Origin: Clostridia bacterium
Lineage (GTDB): Bacteria; Bacillota_A; Clostridia; Peptostreptococcales; JAAYPU01
Direction: 5' to 3'
Assembly (NCBI GenBank): GCA_022360735.1
Contig: JAKSCF010000090.1
Coordinates: 1 to 20,650 of the forward strand
Length of the DNA stretch: 20,650 nt
Under the pieces are notes generated by a model. The model was not told the origin of the DNA and made no database searches. It saw only the letters and a list, made by a program, of their open reading frames with translations. A program made the position numbers and the translations under genes. Positions 7,740-14,373 of the stretch are shown here, piece after piece; the first letter of the stretch is position 1; the number at the start of each line of letters is the position of its first letter.

Positions 7740-9463
7740 AAAATCATTAATGTAGTTCCCATAACACACCAATACGCTGTTTTGTTACCGGCTTCATCTT
7801 TTACGATTACATTAAACAAATAGTTTGTATTAGGGGACAATCCTGTTATGTTTTTTTCTTGTATATCTGCTTCATAGTCTCCAACAGGGGTTCCATTTCT
7901 TTCTATTGCACCTACGGTTCTAATATTATTGCTTTGAGAATAGTAGACCCTATAAACTAGTTTCTCTTGTACGGTCTCATTATCTGCGGCTTTTTCCCAT
8001 CTTATTCGTATGCTATTATGACTGGCATTATTGTCAGGGTACAATCCGTTGTCTGTTAAAGTTGGGCTGATTGTATCTTGTGCTTTATGGGTAGTGCCAC
8101 CGACACTTGTATATGCGCTTTTATTCCCTGCTTTATCTTTTACGATTATATTGAAGTAATAGGTTGTATCAGCAGTCAGCCCAGTAATAGTTTTGGCATT
8201 TATATCTGTTTCGTAAATTCCTACAGGTATCCCATTTTCTTCTATTGCACCTATTGTTCTGATATTATCATTTAGTGCATAATACACTTGGTACTGTAAA
8301 TCACTTTTGGCAGAGCGATTATCAGATGCTTTTGTCCAGCTAAGCTTAAGGGAAGTGATTGCTTCATCCGAAACAGTAAGTATACCTTCGATTTCAGGCG
8401 GTATATTATCTTCGGGTTTATCATCATTATCATCTTTATCCTTTTTCTTTTTGATATTGCTAAAAGTTGGCAGACTATCTTTGATAATAATATCATTGAA
8501 TTGAATGTTATCTCCATCTGCTCCTTTTATATTTGCATCACTTTTTACAACTAATATATCAATTTTGCTGTTTTTACCTTTTATGATAATATCTGATCCT
8601 TTTGATTTTGGGTCAATTTGTACTTTTTTTGTTTTGATATTATCCAAGGTAACATTAGATTTCTTACCCTCTGATGCAATCTTTAATTCTTTTTCTATTA
8701 TAGTACCTCTTACGGTAATATTTCCTGTTGCACCTGGGCTTATATATAAACTTTTTATGTTTTTTCCCTCTAATGTAATGTCATTACCTATAATGGTCAC
8801 GGTTGCATCTTCCGGTATATCTTTCACATCTTCTTGATTCTTTATTATATATCCTAAAACTCTATCGGTTATGGTAATCATCTCTGCTCTATTGATGGGT
8901 TCATTAGGCTTAAAGGATCCATCTTCATAACCATTGATATAACCAAGCTCTAAAAACGACCCTATGATTGCTTGCTGGTCTTGAGTCAGCCCTTGCATAT
9001 CGTTAAAATTATTGTTCAAATCTTCTTTCTCTATATCCATTAGACTGGATAATAAAGTCATAACATCGAGTCGAGTTGCACTTTCTTTACCTCTTACTTT
9101 GTTGTCTTCTATGTAATCATAGTATTTTGCCTTTGCAGCTTCATCTTTAAACCAATCTTCATTTTGAATATCTGAATAATTATCCTGGGATACTGAGGTT
9201 AGTCCAAAGTGTCGATTGATTAAGGTTATCAGCTCGCCTCTGGTTAAATAATTGTCCGGTTTGAATTCTCCTGTTGGATATCCTTTAACCATTTTCTGTT
9301 CATATTTTTTAATAATCCTATTTTTTGCCCAATGGTTTTGAATATCGCTAAAAGGATAATTATTTCCATTGTCTTCTGATCCTTGAGAAAATGCTATTGA
9401 ACTGGATAATAATAAAAAAGTTAATAAACCTACAATAAATTTTTTAATCCTTCTTTTCTTCAT
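7736..9463 (-). CDS. S-layer-homology surface protein with two FN3-like modules
   Basis: 575 residues. Residues 1-26 are a signal peptide (basic start, hydrophobic core, cleavage near AFS-QG). Three SLH repeats follow: ~36-85 (FSDIQNHWAKNRI..GYPTGEFKPDNYLTRGE), a divergent ~96-146 (YSDIQNEDWFKDEA) and ~153-205 (GYINGYEDGSFKPNEPINRAEM). They would bind secondary cell-wall polymer. Residues ~215-330 are a beta-rich segment with repeating polar/Val-Ile strands (EGKNIKSLYISPGATGNITV), like the beta-solenoid part of other SLH proteins. A Lys/Asp linker (337-352) leads to two FN3-like modules (~355-458, ~467-572) that are clear duplicates. AAAGGAGG lies 9 bases before the ATG. It is a cell-surface structural or adhesive protein; the binding target is unknown. 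Confidence 0.88.
   Translation of the reverse strand: MKKRRIKKFIVGLLTFLLLSSSIAFSQGSEDNGNNYPFSDIQNHWAKNRIIKKYEQKMVKGYPTGEFKPDNYLTRGELITLINRHFGLTSVSQDNYSDIQNEDWFKDEAAKAKYYDYIEDNKVRGKESATRLDVMTLLSSLMDIEKEDLNNNFNDMQGLTQDQQAIIGSFLELGYINGYEDGSFKPNEPINRAEMITITDRVLGYIIKNQEDVKDIPEDATVTIIGNDITLEGKNIKSLYISPGATGNITVRGTIIEKELKIASEGKKSNVTLDNIKTKKVQIDPKSKGSDIIIKGKNSKIDILVVKSDANIKGADGDNIQFNDIIIKDSLPTFSNIKKKKDKDDNDDKPEDNIPPEIEGILTVSDEAITSLKLSWTKASDNRSAKSDLQYQVYYALNDNIRTIGAIEENGIPVGIYETDINAKTITGLTADTTYYFNIIVKDKAGNKSAYTSVGGTTHKAQDTISPTLTDNGLYPDNNASHNSIRIRWEKAADNETVQEKLVYRVYYSQSNNIRTVGAIERNGTPVGDYEADIQEKNITGLSPNTNYLFNVIVKDEAGNKTAYWCVMGTTLMIF
7790..8300 (-). repeat. Duplicated FN3-module coding repeat
   Basis: Two units about 330 bases apart encode nearly the same module: residues ~399-456 and ~512-570 share NNIRTxGAIExNGxPVGxYExDI and the later YxFNxIVKDxAGNKxAY. 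The DNA is visibly similar at 7790-7960 and 8120-8300. This is an internal tandem duplication inside the SLH protein gene. Confidence 0.75.
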
Positions 9464-9592
9464 TAATTGATCCTCCTTTATGACCCCTTAAAAACTTTAT
9501 ATTACTAATATCCATATGAATTTGCATTGATTTCACATGATTATTAATAATTATTAAAGAAGAGGAATTAACCTTTGTAAATACTAATATAA

Positions 9593-9622
9593 ATTTTATC
9601 ATTTCCATATTTTATTTGTCAA
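9593..9622 (-). promoter_or_regulatory. Sigma-A promoter of the SLH protein gene
   Basis: On the minus strand a perfect TTGACA (9622-9617), an 18-base spacer and TAAAAT (9598-9593). The predicted transcript has an untranslated leader of about 120 bases before the ATG at 9463. Confidence 0.7.
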
Positions 9623-9714
9623 TATTTGTTTTATTTTGCCATGGTTGGGTATTTATTATATAAACTTTCAATGAGTCATATTGAAGCATAAAATGGATAA
9701 ACTAACTAAAAAGA

Positions 9715-9743
9715 TTGTATGTTATATTATTTATTGATATATT
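9715..9743 (+). promoter_or_regulatory. Probable promoter of the NfeD-SPFH pair
   Basis: TTGTAT (9715-9720), a 17-base spacer and TATATT (9738-9743). It leaves a leader of about 35-40 bases before the NfeD ribosome site. Background AT content is high, so this is a moderate call. Confidence 0.5.
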
Positions 9744-9786
9744 ATACTAAGAGACATTTGACATCATATGAAGGGGGGAAATCAAG

Positions 9787-10233
9787 ATATTTGGATATGA
9801 ATTAACCTTTACACATTTATGGATTGGTCTTGCAGTTATATTTGCCCTTATAGAGGCTTTTACATTAGGTTTAACAACCATCTGGTTCGCAGCAGGTGCT
9901 TTGGTCGCAATGGTTGCTGCCATCCTTGGCTTTTCTTTGGTTTGGCAAATTTTTGTTTTCTTAATTGCTTCTGCTGTGTTAATTTATTTTACTCGTCCAT
10001 TTTTCAATCAAAAGCTAAAAGTTGGCGCTGAAAAAACCAATATTGACTCTTTGATTGGAGAAATGGGTATTGTTACAGAAGATATTAGACCATATGAAAC
10101 AGGATTAGTAAAAGTTTTAGGTCAGGTTTGGACTGCTAAATCTGTTGATAATCAACTTATAGCACGTCATTCAAAGGTTACGATTATAAAAATTGAAGGT
10201 GTTAAAGTAATTGTTGAACCTTTAGCAGATTAA
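9787..10233 (+). CDS. NfeD-family membrane protein with probable non-AUG start
   Basis: About 148 residues in the reading frame that opens after the stop at 9769-9771. NfeD proteins partner SPFH/stomatin proteins in membrane microdomains. Two or three hydrophobic segments (HLWIGLAVIFALIEAFTLGLTTIWF, AAGALVAMVAAILGFSLVW, FVFLIASAVLIYF) are followed by a soluble OB-fold domain (LIGEMGIVTEDIRPYETGLVKVLGQVWTAKS). No ATG, GTG or TTG lies in frame before TTG 9901, which would delete the first membrane segment and the conserved EAFTLGLTTIWF. The perfect ribosome site AAGGGGGG (9771-9778) sits 8 bases before an ATA at 9787 and 2 before an ATC at 9781. I take ATA 9787 as the start; this is the uncertain part. 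The SPFH gene follows after 53 bases. Confidence 0.75.
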   Translation: MFGYELTFTHLWIGLAVIFALIEAFTLGLTTIWFAAGALVAMVAAILGFSLVWQIFVFLIASAVLIYFTRPFFNQKLKVGAEKTNIDSLIGEMGIVTEDIRPYETGLVKVLGQVWTAKSVDNQLIARHSKVTIIKIEGVKVIVEPLAD

Positions 10234-10286
10234 GATGTTGAATTAACATATCATATTAAATTTATTACAAAGGAGATGGTATACTT

Positions 10287-11186
10287 ATGTCTATCGTTAT
10301 TATAATACTAATCGTCATCGCTATCGTTTTGATAGTAACCAATATTCGAATTGTCCCTCAAGCACAAGCATATGTTATGGAAAGATTAGGTGCTTATCAA
10401 ACTACATGGGCGGTTGGACTTCATGTAAAGGTTCCCCTCATTGATAGAATTGCTAAAAAGGTTTCTTTAAAGGAACGTGTGGTAGACTTTCCGCCACAGC
10501 CGGTTATAACAAAAGATAATGTTACCATGCAAATCGATACCGTTGTTTATTATCAAATCACAGACCCTAAGCTATACGCTTATGGTGTTGATAACCCTAT
10601 TTCAGCTATAGAAAATCTAACCGCTACTACGCTAAGAAATATTATCGGTGAGTTAGAGCTGGATGAAACGCTAACCAGCAGAGATATCATCAATACAAAG
10701 ATGAGAAGTATCTTAGATGAGGCCACAGACCCTTGGGGGATTAAAATCAATCGTGTTGAAGTTAAAAACATTATTCCTCCTGCCGATATTCAAGAAGCTA
10801 TGGAAAAACAAATGCGTGCTGAGCGTGAACGTAGAGAAGCCATTTTAAGAGCTGAAGGTGAGAAAAAATCTGCTGTTTTGGTTGCTGAGGGTCAAAAAGA
10901 ATCTGAGATTCTTAAAGCAGAAGCTGCCAAGGAAGCTGCCATTAAGGAAGCCGAAGGTAGAGCAGAGGCCATTCTGAAGGTTCAAAACGCCACTGCAGAA
11001 GGTCTAAAAATGCTTAAAGAAGCTAACCCTGACCAAGCGGTTATTACCCTTAAGAGCTTAGAAGCATTTACGAAAGCGGCAGATGGTAAAGCGACTAAGA
11101 TCATTATTCCTTCTGAAATTCAGAATATTGCCGGATTGGCTACTTCTATTACGGAGTTAATCAAAGACGAAAAAGAAAAGATGTAA
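10287..11186 (+). CDS. SPFH/stomatin-like membrane scaffold protein
   Basis: 299 residues. An N-terminal membrane helix (SIVIIILIVIAIVLIVTNI, ~2-20) is followed by the SPFH/band-7 domain (~22-180: VPQAQAYVMERLGAYQTTWAVGLHVKVPLIDRI, VVDFPPQPVITKDNVTMQIDTVVYYQITDP, RNIIGELELDETLTSRDIIN, GIKINRVEVKNI). A long Ala/Glu/Lys coiled coil (~175-235) and a stomatin-like tail follow. It closely resembles QmcA/stomatin-like proteins, which oligomerise on the inner face of the membrane. AAAGGAG (10269-10275) lies ahead of the ATG. It is the second gene of the pair with NfeD; NfeD's OB domain is expected to interact with it, from family knowledge. Confidence 0.92.
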   Translation: MSIVIIILIVIAIVLIVTNIRIVPQAQAYVMERLGAYQTTWAVGLHVKVPLIDRIAKKVSLKERVVDFPPQPVITKDNVTMQIDTVVYYQITDPKLYAYGVDNPISAIENLTATTLRNIIGELELDETLTSRDIINTKMRSILDEATDPWGIKINRVEVKNIIPPADIQEAMEKQMRAERERREAILRAEGEKKSAVLVAEGQKESEILKAEAAKEAAIKEAEGRAEAILKVQNATAEGLKMLKEANPDQAVITLKSLEAFTKAADGKATKIIIPSEIQNIAGLATSITELIKDEKEKM

Positions 11187-11205
11187 TTTATAATGTTAAA
11201 AAAAA

Positions 11206-11227
11206 GGTTGGGCACGGCGACCCAACC
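11206..11227 (-). terminator. Minus-strand terminator ending the EAL-HDOD/FlhB-like operon
   Basis: The stem GGTTGGG (11206-11212) pairs with CCCAACC (11221-11227) around an 8-base loop. On the minus strand it runs directly into eight Us (A run 11198-11205). It is GC-rich in an AT-rich context and about 90 bases past the FlhB-like stop. Confidence 0.75.
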
Positions 11228-11251
11228 CTACAGATTGGATTGATGAAAACA

Positions 11252-11320
11252 TAGGGGCGTATTGTATACGCCCTTTTTTAAGTTCAAAACACATTAGAAG
11301 ACGTATGCAATACGCCCCTA
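11252..11320. repeat. Inverted GC-rich palindromic repeat pair
   Basis: Nineteen bases at 11252-11270 (TAGGGGCGTATTGTATACG) recur inverted at 11302-11320 with one mismatch, 31 bases apart. The left arm can fold on itself as a terminator or pair with the distal arm. The right copy contributes the TAG stop of the FlhB-like gene. Its look is that of the short TAGGGGCG-type palindromes scattered in Bacillota genomes, which is an inference from memory. Confidence 0.7.
11255..11279 (+). terminator. Intrinsic terminator after the SPFH gene
   Basis: The stem GGGCGTA (11255-11261) pairs with TACGCCC (11267-11273) around a 5-base loop, then TTTTTT (11274-11279), about 70 bases past the SPFH stop. It is part of the palindromic repeat cluster. 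Confidence 0.8.
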
Positions 11321-11623
11321 CGGGTTATGGTTGGTGGTTTTTTTGAGTATGTAGGCGAATATTTCTGCTACTACTTCGTATAATTCTACCGGAATTTCTT
11401 CACCCAGCTCCAGCTGTGATAAAAGAGCAGCTGCTGTCTCATCCTCATAAATCGGTACACCGGATTCCTGAGCGACTTCAATAATGCGTTGGGCAATATG
11501 GCCTGCACCGCTTGCTACTACTACCGGTGATTGGTCTTTATCTTTATCGTAGGCAAGGGCCACAGCATTTTTCATATCTTTTCTTTTATAGTTTATATCC
11601 CGATTTATATTATGCTTTAACAT
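11318..11623 (-). CDS. FlhB C-terminal-domain-like protein (YlqH-type)
   Basis: 101 residues matching only the cytoplasmic C-terminal domain of FlhB/YscU, the type III export switch: KNAVALAYDKDKDQSPVVVASGAGHIAQRIIEVAQESGVPIYEDETAAALLSQLELGEEIPVELYEVVAEIFAYIL. It has no membrane segments, and the autocleavage motif NPTH, which should stand just before AVAL, reads KDMKN. The domain therefore cannot self-cleave there. ATG at 11623 overlaps the 3' end of the FliK-like gene by 14 bases, so translation is probably coupled; a GTG at 11629 is an alternative. The TAG stop comes from a palindromic repeat. The same gene order (FliK-like, FlhB-C-like) is known as ylqG-ylqH in Bacillus subtilis. The role is unknown. 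Confidence 0.85.
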   Translation of the reverse strand: MLKHNINRDINYKRKDMKNAVALAYDKDKDQSPVVVASGAGHIAQRIIEVAQESGVPIYEDETAAALLSQLELGEEIPVELYEVVAEIFAYILKKTTNHNP

Positions 11624-13136
11624 TAACACCCATCCTCTTTTCAAAACTATCAGGAAATATTTCATTCAGCCGGCGATTTTTTTTTGCTAAAGTCATATCA
11701 AATGTATTGAGGCGTAATCCGGATCGTTGAACGATTTGAGATATTTGATGACCTGAGTCGGAAAACTGATGGATAATAGATGGAGGACAATACAATTGAA
11801 TATCGATGGATTTTCCTGAAAGCAATATATCCAACTCAAAACTCCCTACCTGTTCTACATTTAAAGTTAAAAACATATGGGTGCTGCTTTTATCATGGTT
11901 ACCGTCTTCTCCATCTTTCTGATCATTAGGATCAATCCAAATTTCTCCCATCGCTTGAACATCTTCAAACTTTATAGGTAAAAGAAAATGGAGTAAAGGA
12001 TGTTTATCGGCTTGAGAGGCCGTCATTCCCTTTAAGAAAGTTTCCGTCAGCGTATTCACTCCTTCTTTATCCGATAACTGCTGTGACTTGTCCATTAATT
12101 TTGATAGTATTTTTTCTAAAGTATTTTTCGACTCAGAGGATTCTATCATAGTATCTTTGTCAAATTGAGATGTCAGCCATTCCATTAATTTTTCGTTGTC
12201 TGCACCATCTTCAATGGTTCCTGTTTTTATAAACATGGCAATAATCTTATCCATAACGGTTTTGGGTTGTTGGGACAGATCATTCTGACCTTGATTTTCT
12301 TGTAAGGAAAACAACTGTTCAAACTTATTGTCCCACTCTTTAAAATGGGCTGCAAATTTCGAGTCGGGCAGCTGCTCCAGTAAATGCTTCAAGGATTTGT
12401 GTAAGGAAAATCCTTGATCTTCTAAAGCTTGTATTTTCCCATAAGATTCTGCTATTTTATTCATAACAGCCATGATTTTAGGTTCTTTAGAATATTGTCC
12501 AGCCATTTCTTTTAACAGAGGCAATAAATTTTTCAGCTCATTTCCAGACTGATTTTCTTGTAAAAGCTGCTTTAATTCATTGATTTGTAAGCTAGGTGAA
12601 TCACTTTTTTTAGAAGACAATAATTGAATCAATTGATCCATGTTTTCTGCTATTCTATTTTCATGCTTTGTTTTTGAAGTCAATGCTACATACGCTCGCA
12701 ACACATCTGCTACCGCATTTTCAATAGTTTTGCTGCCTGAATGCTGCTGTATTATGTTCCTCAAAAAATTAAAAAATTCCCCTTTGAATTCTATGGTTTT
12801 GTCATGCTGATCCAGTAATTCTTTAGGAATATTATTGGTTTTCAAAAAAAGGTTCCCTTGATCATTAATCTGATAACCTTCTACTATTTGTTTTAAAGTT
12901 TGAATCAAAACATCTTTATTGGGTACCTGCTGGTGTTTAACAGGTGCTTGAGTGCTATCTTTTCCATAGTTACTTTCTAATGCATTATTTCTTGTTTCAT
13001 TACTTTTTATTTGCGCAGTATTTTTTAAGGGCACATTCTGCGTTCCCTTTAATATGTCCATTAAATCTTTCATGGCTTCATTTTTAAGCTGATTATAACC
13101 CACTGATACTGGAATTCTGGGAATTGAATTTGTCAT
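11610..13136 (-). CDS. FliK-like hook-length-control family protein (YlqG-type)
   Basis: 508 residues. The first ~400 are polar, low-conservation, Gln/Asn/Lys-rich helices, as in the disordered ruler part of FliK. Residues ~405-495 resemble the Flg_hook C-terminal domain: FEDVQAMGEIWIDPN, then MFLTLNVEQVGSFELDILLSGKSIDIQLYCPPSIIHQFSDSGHQISQIVQRSGLRLNTFDM. FliK works with FlhB to switch export substrates, and here its small partner follows directly, overlapping by 14 bases. No hook, rod or basal-body gene is in the window, so a non-flagellar role as for YlqG is likely. AAGGGGTGA precedes the ATG and overlaps the gap of 13 bases from the J-domain gene. The family call rests on the C-terminus. 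Confidence 0.72.
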   Translation of the reverse strand: MTNSIPRIPVSVGYNQLKNEAMKDLMDILKGTQNVPLKNTAQIKSNETRNNALESNYGKDSTQAPVKHQQVPNKDVLIQTLKQIVEGYQINDQGNLFLKTNNIPKELLDQHDKTIEFKGEFFNFLRNIIQQHSGSKTIENAVADVLRAYVALTSKTKHENRIAENMDQLIQLLSSKKSDSPSLQINELKQLLQENQSGNELKNLLPLLKEMAGQYSKEPKIMAVMNKIAESYGKIQALEDQGFSLHKSLKHLLEQLPDSKFAAHFKEWDNKFEQLFSLQENQGQNDLSQQPKTVMDKIIAMFIKTGTIEDGADNEKLMEWLTSQFDKDTMIESSESKNTLEKILSKLMDKSQQLSDKEGVNTLTETFLKGMTASQADKHPLLHFLLPIKFEDVQAMGEIWIDPNDQKDGEDGNHDKSSTHMFLTLNVEQVGSFELDILLSGKSIDIQLYCPPSIIHQFSDSGHQISQIVQRSGLRLNTFDMTLAKKNRRLNEIFPDSFEKRMGVNVKA

Positions 13137-13149
13137 ACCGTCACCCCTT

Positions 13150-14352
13150 TTACATTTCCAGTCTTACATCCTCATAACCTTCATTTTGATCATGACTTTC
13201 TACCCCGGCAAAATAACAGGCTGTTTTTAAAGTTTCTACCTCATCTCTTCCGGAATGCTCCTGTATCCCTGTACGTATGACCACTTTATAGTTGTAATAA
13301 GTTATAAAATTGTCTTTCAATATTTTACACACATTTTCTGCAGCAATTTTGGCACTTTCATAATTGGTCTCTGTTAATATAATAGCAAAGGAATCGTTGG
13401 TAATATTGGCTACTATGTCAGTATTTCTTATATATTGTTGGATGGTATATGCTGCATATTTTATGATATCTTTTTTTACAAAAACCATTTCATCTTTTGG
13501 TGGAAATCTTAAGGATAATACAGCAATTGAAAAAGTATTTCGATACCTAAGAAATCTGTTTTTCTCTTTTTCCAGTTCTTCTAACAGTCCTTTTTGATTG
13601 AGTAACCCGGTCAACTCATTTTTCTTGATTTGCAATTTTGATAGCTGCTCTATTTCGGAAGATTGAGTATTCATATGATATAGGTATTTAAATTTATTGA
13701 TCAATAATTTTAAATCATCATACTCCAATAGTATTTTCCAATTGCCATTTTCATTAATAGTCGTTTTGGTAAACTGATATTTGGATATTTTACCGTTTTG
13801 TACATTTTTCTCAGACATACGTATTTCAAATTCAATGGCCTTTTTACAAGCTACATGCTTAAGAGAAATATCAGAATGTACTTTAAAGACTTTGGTTTCA
13901 AAATGTCCTATGGCATAAAGTTTTGATACGGCTTCTTGCCATTCAACAAAGTCTTCTTTGGTCACTTTTTTTTGATTATAGTTGGATAACATTTCATAAG
14001 CTCTTACAAAATTTTTATTGGATAAAGCTTGTATATACGTATTTAAAATTTTCTGAGCAGCATCGTCAACAGGCTGCCCAAAGCCATTTTTCCATGTATT
14101 GGATGACAAAGGCGTAGATTTATTATTTTTTAGCCATTGTTTGTGATAGTCTTTTCTTTTTTCTTTATCCTTTAAGACTTCATAAGCAGCATTAATTTGT
14201 TTGATTTTTGATTCGGCATGAGCATTACAATTAATATCCGGATGATATTTTTTGCATAATCTGCGATATGCGCCTTCTATCACTTCGTGTTCTGCATCAT
14301 GATGAACTTGTAAAATATGATAATAATCTTCCCAAATTTTCATTTCTGTCAT
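13150..14352 (-). CDS. J-domain protein fused to NTF2-like and degenerate GGDEF domains
   Basis: 400 residues with an unusual architecture. A J-domain (~8-70; EDYYHILQVHHDAEHEVIEGAYRRLCKKYHPD, HPD at 37-39) should stimulate an Hsp70. Residues ~95-210 look like an NTF2/SnoaL-type cone (YIQALSNKNFVRAYEMLS at the start, TTINENGNWKILLEY at the end). Residues ~243-380 fit the GGDEF fold (ELTGLLNQKGLLEEL, FSIAVLSLRF, then NDSFAIILTET). The cyclase signature is T318-N-D-S-F322 and the metal-binding D/DxDxF strand is absent, so no c-di-GMP synthesis is expected. R309-N-T-D312 keeps the inhibitory-site RxxD five residues before the signature, the standard distance, so c-di-GMP binding is plausible. 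AAAGGAATCTA precedes the ATG. It is second in a four-gene operon, 21 bases after the EAL-HDOD gene. Confidence 0.8.
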   Translation of the reverse strand: MTEMKIWEDYYHILQVHHDAEHEVIEGAYRRLCKKYHPDINCNAHAESKIKQINAAYEVLKDKEKRKDYHKQWLKNNKSTPLSSNTWKNGFGQPVDDAAQKILNTYIQALSNKNFVRAYEMLSNYNQKKVTKEDFVEWQEAVSKLYAIGHFETKVFKVHSDISLKHVACKKAIEFEIRMSEKNVQNGKISKYQFTKTTINENGNWKILLEYDDLKLLINKFKYLYHMNTQSSEIEQLSKLQIKKNELTGLLNQKGLLEELEKEKNRFLRYRNTFSIAVLSLRFPPKDEMVFVKKDIIKYAAYTIQQYIRNTDIVANITNDSFAIILTETNYESAKIAAENVCKILKDNFITYYNYKVVIRTGIQEHSGRDEVETLKTACYFAGVESHDQNEGYEDVRLEM

Positions 14353-14373
14353 TAGATTCCTTTCAGTTCTATG

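Larger units (their letters stand above)
9464..9786. other. 323-base divergent intergenic region
   Basis: Very AT-rich and without a credible gene. It carries the divergent promoters for the SLH protein and the NfeD-SPFH pair, with a leader of about 120 bases before the SLH gene. I looked for a riboswitch or T-box and saw no convincing conserved core. Confidence 0.7.

Noticed and set aside
8272..8837. Reading frames on both strands inside the SLH gene (8272-8517 minus, 8505-8837 plus)
   Set aside because: They lie wholly inside a well-supported gene, lack ribosome sites and show no recognisable protein features.
9464..9586. Riboswitch in the long SLH leader
   Set aside because: The leader is AT-rich without conserved aptamer motifs or a terminator-like hairpin before the ribosome site.
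9768..9800. ATG at 9768 as the NfeD start
   Set aside because: It is in another frame and stops after about ten codons; it would overlap the ribosome site and needs a frameshift to enter NfeD.
11630..11665. Start of the FlhB-like protein at 11665
   Set aside because: It would overlap the FliK-like gene by over 50 bases, has no ribosome site, and the added residues are only a frame read through FliK coding sequence.
13318..13440. Active diguanylate cyclase in the J-domain protein
   Set aside because: GG is TN, Glu is Ser and the metal-binding Asp strand is missing, so catalysis is not supported.
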